Positions 1 to 8,614 of a DNA stretch of 64,000 bases are shown in pieces. The notes under the pieces were generated by a model. That model was not told the DNA's origin. It was given only the letters and a program-made list of their open reading frames with translations, and did no database searches. Positions within the stretch are counted from its first letter, which is position 1; each line of letters starts with the position of its first letter. This stretch comes from Anaerolinea sp. (GTDB lineage Bacteria; Chloroflexota; Anaerolineae; Anaerolineales; Anaerolineaceae), in the NCBI GenBank assembly GCA_029975055.1, contig JARKPU010000051.1, forward strand, positions 186,001 to 250,000, in the 5' to 3' direction. The position numbers and the translations under genes are program-made.

Positions 1-116
1 ATTGCAGCTGCTGTCAGCTCCGGCCGCCGTGACTACCACTTATCTTGTGGATTGATTCTTGGGGGGCAAGATGGTTGCCAGGACTTGATATAAAGTTGTA
101 TAACCAATTATATTGT

Positions 117-887
117 TCATTTCCCGTTCAGGTCAGAAATGAACAATTCGATCAATGATCGATATATTGGTATCCTTGGTAAATTTCTCTTGTAGTAAAA
201 ACTCTGCCTTTGGTTAGGATGATACAGTTGAAGCCAGAGAATCTTTTTTTCTTTTGATTGGATTATTCGTACTTCTTGTGGGATTTCTATTTCTTGAGCC
301 AAAAAACTATCTGGAAATGGAATTTCATTAAATAATGCAGCAACACATTTTTTGGCTTTATCCCCTTGAGATATCAATACATCAGGTTCAAGAATTTGAA
401 TTTCTCCTTTAGCAAATCTATAGCAATTCCGAAATAAAATATCGCCTGCTTGCGATCTTTGGGGATTGTTCACTGAGCATTTTGCACTATTAACATGCGC
501 AAAATAATGTTTAGCATCACCAATCTTGATGTCGAGTTTAAATGGCTTCAATAACTGATACACCAGGTTATGTGTTTGATACCAATGTTGGTTTGTCCTT
601 CCTTCATCCAATCGATAAATCTCTTCTTCGTGATACCGTACATATTCAGGGGTTCTTTGATTAGGGTCGCTCCAGCCACTTCCTGGATCAGCCGATAATA
701 TCAGAATGCGTGGATAATCATGTAGCTCATACCCGCTACTTACAAAGGCAGATTTAGCTTCGGTGAAAGAAACGCTTCCTTGACTACAATCTGCACGATA
801 CGGACATTTAAAGTCCAACGAGTAGATAGATTCCGACCGATAATAGCTTTCCAGCTTCTGTAGAAGTGGTGTGATTGGCATGCTCAA
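117..887 (-). CDS. Uracil-DNA glycosylase-like protein
   Basis: A 256-residue soluble protein with the layout of the uracil-DNA glycosylase superfamily fold. Near the N-terminus there is a strand ending in ILILSADPGSG, which fits the water-activating motif region. HVNSAKCSVNN lies in the middle, then LEPDVLISQGDKA, and LQLYHPNQRQ near the end carries the His expected in the second active-site loop. Members of this fold excise damaged bases, but several single-domain members have no known activity, so the reaction is not assigned. The start ATG is preceded by a weak AG-rich stretch. It stands alone on the minus strand; the adjoining sequence holds a transposase fragment. Bases 1-116 show nothing recognisable. 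Confidence 0.6.
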   Translation of the reverse strand: MSMPITPLLQKLESYYRSESIYSLDFKCPYRADCSQGSVSFTEAKSAFVSSGYELHDYPRILILSADPGSGWSDPNQRTPEYVRYHEEEIYRLDEGRTNQHWYQTHNLVYQLLKPFKLDIKIGDAKHYFAHVNSAKCSVNNPQRSQAGDILFRNCYRFAKGEIQILEPDVLISQGDKAKKCVAALFNEIPFPDSFLAQEIEIPQEVRIIQSKEKKILWLQLYHPNQRQSFYYKRNLPRIPIYRSLIELFISDLNGK

Positions 888-1064
888 GCCTCCCCTATAG
901 GATTACATGAATTAGCTTCCATTGCTTCTCGATAGCCCCCCAGAAGAACCGCTTACTTGCTTCATATTTACCAAAAAGAATTGATCAATGATACTGCTTC
1001 TTGATTCAAATCTTGGAAATACAGATTGCAGGTGCTGACCGGCCCCCAATGATTGGTCCAATAT

Positions 1065-1308
1065 CTATGTGGTGGTCGGGACGGCTGCGCCGATCAGCGG
1101 AGATGCCAGTTTGGGCATCTGGACCGTTTCGGGCGCCAGAGGATGGGAACCTAAAGCACTGTGAGGCCTGATTGTATTGTACTACTTTCGCCATTGTTCG
1201 ATGAGGATTTTAGCCTCGTTGAGGCTGTAGAAGATTTCGCCGTTCAACAGCTCGTCGCGCAGCCTGCCGTTGAAGCTCTCGATGCAGCCGTTCTGCCCGG
1301 CCCTACCA
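1065..1308 (-). pseudogene. IS3-family transposase fragment (OrfB C-terminus), interrupted
   Basis: Reading the minus strand from about 1308 gives the typical C-terminal end of an IS3-family OrfB integrase. It contains GQNGCIESFNGRLRDELLN, then EAKILIEQWRK, and after an in-frame TAG at 1182-1184 continues in the same frame with YNTIRPHSALGSHPLAPE to a stop at 1065-1067. In intact relatives the residue at the TAG position is usually Gln, His or Glu, so a point nonsense mutation is likely. The upstream catalytic core (first two acidic residues), OrfA and terminal inverted repeats are not present. It is a dead remnant that abuts the 3' end of the SorC-type regulator. Confidence 0.8.
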
Positions 1309-1350
1309 AGTTTTTCGAGAATTTCGCTTCAAACTGCTGATACGGCTCTA

Positions 1351-2307
1351 TCAATCGGCGTTTTCGACCAATGCCCTGGCAGTTTGAATATCCGTGATCA
1401 GCACATTGATGTACCCCCCACGCATTGCGCCACGGATGGCAGCAACCTTGTGCATTCCCCCGGCGACACCCACGGAGCGCTTGATCCGGCGCAGCTGCTC
1501 TAATTCCAGGCCAATCACCCGTTCGTTCAGTCCGTTGAGGATCGGTTGCCCGTTAGCATCGAAGAAGCGCATACAAATATCGCCAACGGCTCCCTTTTGG
1601 CGCAGTTCATTTAGCTCATCACGCGAAAATACATTGCCGCTGCTGGCCAGCATATCCGATGGCTCGACGCTGCCAATCCCCACCAGGCAGAGGGTCATCT
1701 TTTTGAACATTTCAATTGCTTCTGCCACGTAAGGGTCTTGCAAATAAAGATTGCGCGTTTCTGCTGAGACTACCACGCCGGGGGCAGGGAGGAAAACCGC
1801 TTTCCCCTGCACCAGCACAGCCAACCGGCGGACCAGGTGAACGGCGTGCTGCTCCGCAGCCGGGTTGCCCATGCCGCCCAGCACCTGCACGACATAGATA
1901 TTTGCTTCTCTGGCCAGCGGATTCATGGCGTCCACCATGGCCATCAACGTTTTGCTCCATGAGGACAGCCCAATCACCTCATTGGGTTTGATGGTCTGTT
2001 CAAGGTAGTAAGCTGTGGCTGTCCCAATATCGCGCAGGATCTGCTCGTAATTATCAACACTGTCAACGACGATGGCCTCTTTGATGTTGTAGATCCGCTC
2101 CAGGTCCGCCTCGATATCCGAATAGGTTCCAGTGGGTGTGCTGATGTTAATGCGGACGATTTGTTCATCCAGAGCACGCTTGAGCAGCCGGGAAATCGTG
2201 GCCTGCGATATATCCAGCTGCTCGGCAATCTGCGTCTGGCGAAGATGCATCGTATAATACAAGCGGGCAACTTTAGCCATTAAACGCAATTCATCAATTC
2301 GAGCCAT
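1351..2307 (-). CDS. SorC/DeoR-type sugar-binding transcriptional regulator
   Basis: About 318 residues if translation starts at the ATG whose product begins MARIDELRL; an ATG 21 bases upstream (MDGWVHA) is possible but has no better ribosome site. Residues 1-55 form a helix-turn-helix (RQTQIAEQLDISQATISRLLKRA). The rest is the SorC sugar-binding domain, with GLSSWSKTL, VVQVLGGMGNP and VGIGSVEPS as recognisable phosphosugar-contact segments. Regulators of this family repress or activate neighbouring sugar operons and respond to a phosphorylated intermediate. Here the likely targets are the importer, hydrolase, transketolase, isomerase and kinase genes that follow. An inverted repeat lies directly upstream of the gene and palindromes recur at 10.34-10.54 kb. 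Confidence 0.85.
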   Translation of the reverse strand: MARIDELRLMAKVARLYYTMHLRQTQIAEQLDISQATISRLLKRALDEQIVRINISTPTGTYSDIEADLERIYNIKEAIVVDSVDNYEQILRDIGTATAYYLEQTIKPNEVIGLSSWSKTLMAMVDAMNPLAREANIYVVQVLGGMGNPAAEQHAVHLVRRLAVLVQGKAVFLPAPGVVVSAETRNLYLQDPYVAEAIEMFKKMTLCLVGIGSVEPSDMLASSGNVFSRDELNELRQKGAVGDICMRFFDANGQPILNGLNERVIGLELEQLRRIKRSVGVAGGMHKVAAIRGAMRGGYINVLITDIQTARALVENAD

Positions 2308-2328
2308 AGCGTGTACCCAACCATCCAT

Positions 2329-2345
2329 GAAACAGAAAGTGTTTC
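2329..2345. promoter_or_regulatory. Inverted repeat GAAACA-N5-TGTTTC, candidate autoregulatory operator
   Basis: The perfect 6-base inverted repeat GAAACA (2329-2334) and TGTTTC (2340-2345), five bases apart, sits immediately upstream of the SorC-type gene on its 5' side. Its position suggests binding by that regulator; there is no direct evidence for this. Confidence 0.4.
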
Positions 2346-2347
2346 AA

Positions 2348-2391
2348 TTTTCCTGTAAATTATGAGGCTTGCCCCACAATTTACAGGAAAA
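2348..2391. repeat. Perfect 14-base inverted repeat between regulator and ABC operon
   Basis: TTTTCCTGTAAATT (2348-2361) is repeated exactly as its reverse complement at 2378-2391, with 16 bases between. It lies upstream of the SorC-type gene, both arms are A/T-rich and neither is followed by a T-run suited to a terminator. An extended operator or recombination relic are both possible. The rest of 2392-2576 shows nothing recognisable. Confidence 0.5.
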
Positions 2392-2576
2392 GAATCCCAC
2401 GATCATGAAACACCAGCGTAAGCAAAATTAAAATCCACTTCCTATAACTCAAATGGATTCATCACCTGGTGGCCGACAGGGAATCAAAATTTCATCCTGG
2501 CGGATTACCACAATAGCCATTGCAAGCAATAAAACGAACGAGATAAGATATTATAACCAATTTTCCTGGTCCGGTT

Positions 2577-3431
2577 TCAGGCCAGACTTTCCGCTGTCGC
2601 TCCAATAGGAGCATTCCAATCCAAATCCTCCGTCCATTTCTTATTCAGGCTTGGGATTGAAGCCAGAAGAAGTTTGGTGTATTCATGCTGCGGACTTTGA
2701 AGAACCCGCTTGCCCTCGCCAAATTCAACCAGCTTGCCGTGGTTTAGAACGGCGATGTAATCGCTGATGTAATACGCGGTAGCCAGGTCATGCGTGATGT
2801 ATAAAAAGCTGGTTTTATATTCCTGCTTAAGCGCCAGGAACAGGTTGATGATAATCATGCGCCGCGAGGCATCGATCATGCTGACCGGCTCGTCGGCAAT
2901 AATCAAGTTCGGATGCGGGATTAAGGCCCTCGCAACAGAGGCGCGCTGCAATTCCCCGCCGGAAAACTGGTTGGGATATTTACCGCGCACATCCTTATAT
3001 TCAAGCCCAACGGCAGCCAGGGCTTCTTCAATCGCCCGGACAGCCTCAGCCTGGTCTAATTTCAACACCCGAGTAGCCGTTTCATACAGGTACATGTCAA
3101 TGGTGCGGTAGCGGTTGAAGGCGGAAAACGGGTTTTGGAAGATCGGCTGCACGGTGCGCAGAAATTCCGTTTTATCGGGCTTTGCGCCTTTCCCGGCGAC
3201 CAGTTGGTTTGAAACAATCACCCGTCCAGAGGTTGGCTGCAGCAGGCGCAAAATCACTTTCGCCAGGGTGGTCTTGCCGCTCCCCGATTCGCCAACGACG
3301 CTGATAATGACCGGCTTCTGGCTGGTAACCGAGATATTGACATTGTTTAGAGCCTGAATCTTGATACTGCGGGGAAAGCCGCCCAGGACAAATTCCTTGT
3401 TGAGGCCTTCGGTTTCTAAAATCGTATCCAT
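2577..3431 (-). CDS. ABC transporter ATP-binding protein (DppF/OppF type)
   Basis: A 284-residue nucleotide-binding subunit of a peptide/nickel/opine-type importer. Walker A is GESGSGKTT (about residues 47-55), the signature is FSGGELQRASVARAL and Walker B is LIIADEPVS, followed by the H-loop YITHDLA. It powers uptake together with the second ATPase whose stop codon overlaps its start by one base. In this superfamily such pairs serve either oligopeptides or, commonly in Chloroflexota and Thermotogota, oligosaccharides. The sugar genes around it favour a saccharide substrate, which is inference. It is the last gene of the minus-strand operon that begins with the binding protein. Confidence 0.9.
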   Translation of the reverse strand: MDTILETEGLNKEFVLGGFPRSIKIQALNNVNISVTSQKPVIISVVGESGSGKTTLAKVILRLLQPTSGRVIVSNQLVAGKGAKPDKTEFLRTVQPIFQNPFSAFNRYRTIDMYLYETATRVLKLDQAEAVRAIEEALAAVGLEYKDVRGKYPNQFSGGELQRASVARALIPHPNLIIADEPVSMIDASRRMIIINLFLALKQEYKTSFLYITHDLATAYYISDYIAVLNHGKLVEFGEGKRVLQSPQHEYTKLLLASIPSLNKKWTEDLDWNAPIGATAESLA

Positions 3432-4531
3432 TATTCAACCTCCTCTTTCAGCGCAGCGGCAGCTGCAGCGCCCTCGGTTTCATCGGCTCGCAACGCGCTT
3501 TCAACCTGCGCAATCAGCTTATCCTGATCGTTGGCAAGTTCACTTAATTTCGGCCCTCTCCAAACTTTTGCCGCCAGTTCTGGAATGGCATCTACCCGAT
3601 GGCAGGCAGAAAAACGCCCAGGCAGGTGTTCAAGCAGCTGCGGCTCAACCTCATGGCAGTGGGCGGTCGCCAATGGGCAACGCATGGCGAAGCGGCAGCC
3701 TTGCGGCGGATCCCACAGGCTGGGTGGGCGACCAGGCAGGCCCGTCCGGGCCCGTTCATCTCCGATGGTCGGCAGCGAGCTGGTCAACATCAAGGTGTAG
3801 GGGTGGAGTGGATTCTTGAAGATGTCATCGGTATTGGCGTATTCAACCGTCTTTGCCGCATACATGATCATCATTTTGTGGGTGATCTGGTAATGGACGC
3901 CCATGTCATGCGAGACAAAAATGATGGTGTTTCTCATCATGCGCTGCAAGCGCATCAACAGGATCAGGATGTCTTTCTGAACCACCACATCCAGGGCAGT
4001 CGTCGGTTCATCGGCCAGGATGATCTGGGGATGGAAAAAGGTAGCGAGGGCCACCATAATGCGCTGCTGCATCCCCCCCGAGAGCTGATGCGGGTAAGCA
4101 TCGATCGACTCTGGCGGCAGGCCCAGTTCTTGAACATATTCACGAACGCTTTCCAGGACCTCGCGTTTTCTGCCGTAGGTGGCTGGGAAGTCGGTAAACT
4201 GATCGCGGATGCGCGTCACAGGATTCAATGAGCTCATCGAGCTTTGAGGAACATAGGAAATATTCCGGAACCATTCCCTTTGAATATTCCGGCTGGTAAC
4301 CGGCTGCCCTCTGTCATTTTCAAAACCATAATCCACGCTGCCTTTGGTGAGCTCCAGCGGGAAGCCGGTGTCGCCGTAAATCACCTTCATCAGGGTGGTT
4401 TTCCCGCAGCCCGATTCGCCGGCTATCCCCAGAATGATGCTATAGGGGATCTCCAGGCTGACACCCTCGACGGCTTTCACTCTGCCGCGCACGGTCGTAT
4501 AGGTTGCCTCGATATTCTCTAGCTTGATCAT
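3431..4531 (-). CDS. ABC transporter ATP-binding protein (DppD/OppD type)
   Basis: A 366-residue ATPase subunit, partner of the preceding one. Walker A GESGCGKTT is at about residues 36-44, the signature LSGGMQQRIMVAL and Walker B ILADEPTTALD follow, and the C-terminal part (GLPGRPPSLWDPPQGCRFAMRCPLA) is the oligopeptide-ABC C-terminal extension with clustered Cys residues. Its start overlaps the stop of the permease gene by four bases, so the genes are translationally coupled. The C-terminus is extended by an Ala/Glu-rich tail of about 40 residues that is not part of the core fold. Confidence 0.9.
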   Translation of the reverse strand: MIKLENIEATYTTVRGRVKAVEGVSLEIPYSIILGIAGESGCGKTTLMKVIYGDTGFPLELTKGSVDYGFENDRGQPVTSRNIQREWFRNISYVPQSSMSSLNPVTRIRDQFTDFPATYGRKREVLESVREYVQELGLPPESIDAYPHQLSGGMQQRIMVALATFFHPQIILADEPTTALDVVVQKDILILLMRLQRMMRNTIIFVSHDMGVHYQITHKMMIMYAAKTVEYANTDDIFKNPLHPYTLMLTSSLPTIGDERARTGLPGRPPSLWDPPQGCRFAMRCPLATAHCHEVEPQLLEHLPGRFSACHRVDAIPELAAKVWRGPKLSELANDQDKLIAQVESALRADETEGAAAAAALKEEVE

Positions 4532-5403
4532 GCCACACCCCGCCTCTCCGCAAACAACTCGTTGTAACCAGTCGATGTCAGGAATAACCCCAGGAAGAGC
4601 AGCACCGTCGCTACGATTGGCGCGACAATCCAGGCAGTCTGGCCAATCATTAAGGCGTTGTAGTTCAAAGCCCAGAAGATGATCGAGCCCAGTGTGGGCA
4701 CCTGAATCTTGGAGAGACCGATGACTGCCAGGGCTGCTTCTGTGTTGATTGCAAACAGGATGGTATTGATAAAGCCAACCACCATGTAGGCATAAACATG
4801 CGGAAAGACCTCTTTATAGATGATATCGAAGGTGCCGGCTCCTGAGAAACGGGCCATGTTAATGAACTCACGCTCGCGCAGCGAGAGCACCATCGAGCGG
4901 ATCGTGCGCGCATTCCAGGCCCACCCGAAGACGATCAGGATTGCCGCAACAATGGCGAATGAAGTATTGCCGCGCACCAGCGCGCCCAACACGATCAGGA
5001 TGGGCAGGACCGGGATGGTGATGAAGGTATCGATGAAAAGAACCACGATCCGTTCGTACCATCCTCCGATGTAACCTGCGCTCATCCCCAGGAACGTGGA
5101 AATGAGCGTGATCCCAAAGCTGGCCCCTAAACCGATCAACAAGGAGTTGCGAATTGAGAAAACCAAAAACCAGAAGATGTCTTGCCCCAGTGAGTTGGTT
5201 CCCAAGAGGTGCTTGGCCGAGAGGGGCATGTTTTTCAGATATGTGCCCTGGGCTGCCGGGTCAACATCTGTAAAAAAAGGCAGGATAAAGCTTCCCAGGA
5301 TAAATACGGAAATGATGGATAAGCCGACATACAGGCGCGCGTTCAGCTTGAGCGGGCTGCGTCCTTTTTGACTGCTTTTGGTAGAAACAATCCGATCTGC
5401 CAT
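4528..5403 (-). CDS. ABC transporter permease (DppC/OppC type)
   Basis: A 291-residue inner-membrane permease with an N-terminal cytoplasmic tail, a first membrane span near residues 25-45, the loop LKNMPLSAKHLLGTNSLGQDIF typical of DppC-type proteins, and about five further spans. The EAA-loop region FINMARFSGAGTFDIIYKEVFPH contacts the ATPases. It pairs with the DppB-type permease encoded four bases upstream to form the translocation channel. Confidence 0.88.
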   Translation of the reverse strand: MADRIVSTKSSQKGRSPLKLNARLYVGLSIISVFILGSFILPFFTDVDPAAQGTYLKNMPLSAKHLLGTNSLGQDIFWFLVFSIRNSLLIGLGASFGITLISTFLGMSAGYIGGWYERIVVLFIDTFITIPVLPILIVLGALVRGNTSFAIVAAILIVFGWAWNARTIRSMVLSLREREFINMARFSGAGTFDIIYKEVFPHVYAYMVVGFINTILFAINTEAALAVIGLSKIQVPTLGSIIFWALNYNALMIGQTAWIVAPIVATVLLFLGLFLTSTGYNELFAERRGVA

Positions 5404-5407
5404 TGGA

Positions 5408-6412
5408 TTACCTCCCTAAGCGGATGCGCGGGTCAAACAGCGGATAAATAAGATCGAGGATAAAAGCTGCCGTGGCAACTGCGATGATCGAGAGGGTGAT
5501 CGAACCATACAGCAAGTTGTAATCTCCTGCCCCGGCGGCCGTGCGCATGAGGAGACCCACGCCAGGGTACGAGAAAATCATCTCTGTCAGCAGTGCGCCG
5601 TTGAAGATTGTCCCCAGCGACAGGATCAGGGCAGTCACCTGCGGGAGGAGCGCATTGCGGAACACATAACCGGTCATTCTGTTCCAATTCGGAACGCCCT
5701 TCAGCCGGGCGAATTGAACAAACGGTTCTTCTTTGGTGGAGACCGCCAGGGATTTCATGCTGAGGATATTCCAACCGAAACCGGCCAGGACCAATGTCAA
5801 TGCGGGCAGGATGGAATTGTACAGGATCTGTTTGAACTTCTCCCAGGTGAACTCGCCGGGAAGGAAGGTGGGGGAAATCGGAAAGATTTGGAGCCAGAAA
5901 GCCAGCACGATCAGCACCGATATGGCCAGGATATAGTACGGGATCGGGTAGAGCACGATTCCCAGCAATTCCAGGACGGTGGCTCCGGCGCGTTTATTGT
6001 AGTAACCCGCGACCAAGCCAATTAAGTTTCCTATGATCCAGGAGAGAGCCGTCGTTGTCAGGAGCAACCCGACCGTATAGGGCAGCGCTCTCAGTAAGAT
6101 TGTTGAAACCTTTTCCGGGTAGTTCGTAAAGGAAGGCCCAAAATCGAAATGCAAAATCACACGGTTTAAAAAGCCGACGTATTGGGTAAACAGGTTGCCT
6201 TTCAGGCCGTACAGCTCGGCGAGAGAATTTCGAATCTGCTCAACGGCTTCGGGAGAAAGGGTCTGTCCGGCTCTTGCCTGGATCTGGGAGATGTAGTTGT
6301 TGATCGGATCGCCGGGCATGAACCTGGGCAAGAAGAATGTGATCGTCAGCCCGATAAAAAGAACCGCCAGGTAAGTTGCAAACCGTTGCAGGACGTATTG
6401 GGCCAGTTTCAT
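5408..6412 (-). CDS. ABC transporter permease (DppB/OppB type)
   Basis: A 334-residue permease with the DppB layout: a first span at residues 10-30 (YLAVLFIGLTITFFLPRFMPGDP), a long periplasmic-side loop, then five spans. The EAA-loop segment is FVQFARLKGVPNWNRMTGYVFRNALLPQVTAL. It is the first permease of the operon and is separated from the binding-protein gene by a 72-base gap holding a strong hairpin, a common way to make more binding protein than membrane subunits. Confidence 0.88.
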   Translation of the reverse strand: MKLAQYVLQRFATYLAVLFIGLTITFFLPRFMPGDPINNYISQIQARAGQTLSPEAVEQIRNSLAELYGLKGNLFTQYVGFLNRVILHFDFGPSFTNYPEKVSTILLRALPYTVGLLLTTTALSWIIGNLIGLVAGYYNKRAGATVLELLGIVLYPIPYYILAISVLIVLAFWLQIFPISPTFLPGEFTWEKFKQILYNSILPALTLVLAGFGWNILSMKSLAVSTKEEPFVQFARLKGVPNWNRMTGYVFRNALLPQVTALILSLGTIFNGALLTEMIFSYPGVGLLMRTAAGAGDYNLLYGSITLSIIAVATAAFILDLIYPLFDPRIRLGR

Positions 6413-6437
6413 TACGCACCTCTCTTTACGATCAAAA

Positions 6438-6467
6438 TAGGGGGGAGCCCAGGGGCCTCCCCCCTAT
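6438..6467 (-). terminator. Intercistronic hairpin after the binding-protein gene
   Basis: ATAGGGGGGAG (6438-6448) pairs with CTCCCCCCTAT (6457-6467) around an eight-base loop. In the minus-strand transcript it falls between the binding-protein gene and the permeases. No good U-run follows, so partial termination or protection from 3' decay are the likely roles. Confidence 0.6.
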
Positions 6468-6484
6468 TATCGAACAAAATACTG

Positions 6485-8494
6485 CTATTTCCCAGTAGGT
6501 TTAATCGTTACCAGGATCTTCTTGAAAGAGCTCCACCAGGTGTACGGGACCGAGTAGGCGTTATCGGCCTTGGGGAAGTTCGTCCAGTAAGTATCGTTGG
6601 TTGGGATCGTGGTCGGGATGTTCATCATGTTGATGTAGAACATCTGCGACAGCATACCCTTGATAATCTCCTGGCCTGTCTGCAAGAACTCGGGCGTGGA
6701 CTGGTCCATCGAGCCGGCCTCGACGATCTGTGCGAAGATCTTCTCGTCGGTGACGCGCATGTTGTTGCCAACGATTTCCTCGTTCGAATCAACAGGCTTC
6801 AGATTGTCCTTGGTGATCGAGCGCCAGTTCTGTACATAGTTGGTATTGAAGACGCAGGAGGGTGTCCAGTTGACCATGGTGGTCAGCAGGGAGTTGGTGT
6901 TCTGGACTTTGCCGAATTCGCCGTTGTCCACCTGGCGGGCATTGGTCTTAAAGCCGGCCTTATTCCAGGAGTCGGCGATGGAGAACCCAACGCGCTGCAT
7001 CACTTTGTTCCAGTCGCTGGGGATGACCAGCTCGACTTCCCAGGTTTTGCCATCAGGCCCGGCATAGAAGCCGTCGGCGCCCTTCTTATAACCCGCGGTG
7101 GCCATCAGCTTTTCCGCTTCAGCCGGGTCGTATTTCCACCAACCCATGCCGTAGCTCTTGGTCACATTGTCACCGGTCGGAAGGGTGGAAGGATCGGCTC
7201 CGGCATCGGTCATCTTCTTTACCATATCGGCGGCGAAGTTCGGATCCCAGGGCTGATAACCATCCTCCAGCTTGAAGTCCTTCAACCACTGCTCAAGCGG
7301 AGCAAAGAAGGCCGGGTGGGTGATCTGGGTGTCAGGCATGGGCAGCGCCGAGGCGCGGAATTCGCCGTTCATGGAGTTGAAACCGACGCTCTTCAGGTCG
7401 AGCGACAGAGCCAGGGCCCAGCGCACATTCGGGTTATCCAACGGAGCTTTCTGGTTGTTCATCAGGATGCCGTACGAGCAGGCATCGCCCATGTCATGGT
7501 AAGGCATGACCGGTGAGAACGATTTGATGAGCGGATTCTGCTTCTTGCCCGCGGCGATGCCGTCGGGGCTCATGAAGGTGTCGACGTCGTACTGGTTCTT
7601 AATGAAGGCCAGGGTGCGGGTCTGCTCATCGCCGAAATTCTTGTAGAGAATGTACTTTGGAGCGGGCTGGCCCATCCAGCCGGTGGAGGAGCGCTGCCAG
7701 TCATCGCGGCGCTGCCACAGGTGCCACTGGCCATTGGGGTCAAAGGACTTGAGGGTATAAGCGCCCAGGGTGACCGGGTTCGGGTTCTTGAAGGTGGACA
7801 GGTCCTCCACTTTTTCGAAGACGTGCTTGGGCAGGATATTGAAGAGCGAACCCCAGGTATACACGCCCATCGTGGTAACGAAATCATAGGCAGGATGGGT
7901 CGTTTCGATTTCGACGGTGTAATTGTCGATCTTCTTGTAAGATTTGACATAGCCGGTGATCGCGGGGATGCCCCAGTAAGTCAGCTTGCCTTTGCCCGCG
8001 AAATAAGTATCCAGGGTGTAGATCACATCGTCGGCGGTAAATTCAACGCCGTCGCTCCAGTAGATGCCTTTCTTGAGAGAAACCTGGAACTGGGTGTGCT
8101 GGTCATCCAGGATTTTTGGCATTTCAGCGGCCAGCTCGGGATACGACTGGCCGGTGGCGGTGTCCATTTCCCACAGATAACCCCAGGCCAATTCGCGGAG
8201 ACCACGCCAGAGTACATAGCTGGCATTGAGCGGGTTGAAATTGTCCGGGACATCCACTTTTCCATCGAAGGTCTGGACGATCAGGGTTTCGCTGCGAGGG
8301 GTGCCAACCTCAGTCATTTCGCCAGAGCCGCCGGTAGCGTCTGAAGCGGGCGGGTTGGTAGCTTCAGTGGAGCCGCTTGATGCCTGGGTGGCGGCAGGAG
8401 CCGTGGCAACGCTGGGTGCGCAGGCAGAAAGGATCATGCTCATAATTACAACCAGCGCGATCACCCAAGAGGTTAAAGGACTTTTACGGGACAT
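6485..8494 (-). CDS. ABC transporter substrate-binding lipoprotein (SBP_bac_5 family)
   Basis: A 669-residue extracellular binding protein. It starts with a lipoprotein signal (hydrophobic VIALVVIMSMILSAC with lipobox Cys at about residue 25), then an Ala/Ser/Thr/Pro-rich linker to about residue 65, then the large family-5 solute-binding domain, with the landmark region LKKGIYWSDGVEFTADDVIYTLD near residue 140. Length slightly exceeds most dipeptide-binding proteins and matches Chloroflexota and Thermotoga saccharide-binding relatives. It is the first gene of the importer operon and delivers substrate to the two permeases. Peptide uptake cannot be excluded from sequence alone. Confidence 0.88.
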   Translation of the reverse strand: MSRKSPLTSWVIALVVIMSMILSACAPSVATAPAATQASSGSTEATNPPASDATGGSGEMTEVGTPRSETLIVQTFDGKVDVPDNFNPLNASYVLWRGLRELAWGYLWEMDTATGQSYPELAAEMPKILDDQHTQFQVSLKKGIYWSDGVEFTADDVIYTLDTYFAGKGKLTYWGIPAITGYVKSYKKIDNYTVEIETTHPAYDFVTTMGVYTWGSLFNILPKHVFEKVEDLSTFKNPNPVTLGAYTLKSFDPNGQWHLWQRRDDWQRSSTGWMGQPAPKYILYKNFGDEQTRTLAFIKNQYDVDTFMSPDGIAAGKKQNPLIKSFSPVMPYHDMGDACSYGILMNNQKAPLDNPNVRWALALSLDLKSVGFNSMNGEFRASALPMPDTQITHPAFFAPLEQWLKDFKLEDGYQPWDPNFAADMVKKMTDAGADPSTLPTGDNVTKSYGMGWWKYDPAEAEKLMATAGYKKGADGFYAGPDGKTWEVELVIPSDWNKVMQRVGFSIADSWNKAGFKTNARQVDNGEFGKVQNTNSLLTTMVNWTPSCVFNTNYVQNWRSITKDNLKPVDSNEEIVGNNMRVTDEKIFAQIVEAGSMDQSTPEFLQTGQEIIKGMLSQMFYINMMNIPTTIPTNDTYWTNFPKADNAYSVPYTWWSSFKKILVTIKPTGK

Positions 8495-8614
8495 GACTTC
8501 ATCTCCTCAGATTTGTTGAATCGGGTGGATAGGATCAGGATGGGGGGTTAACAAGAATGTCTTCCTCTATCGGCACCTCCTTTGGTGAAGACGCACTATC
8601 GCTGCTCGCGGTGC

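Noticed and set aside
6182..7516. 444-codon plus-strand frame opposite the binding-protein gene
   Set aside because: It is antisense to two well-supported genes (permease and binding protein), has no family motif, and arises from their codon bias.
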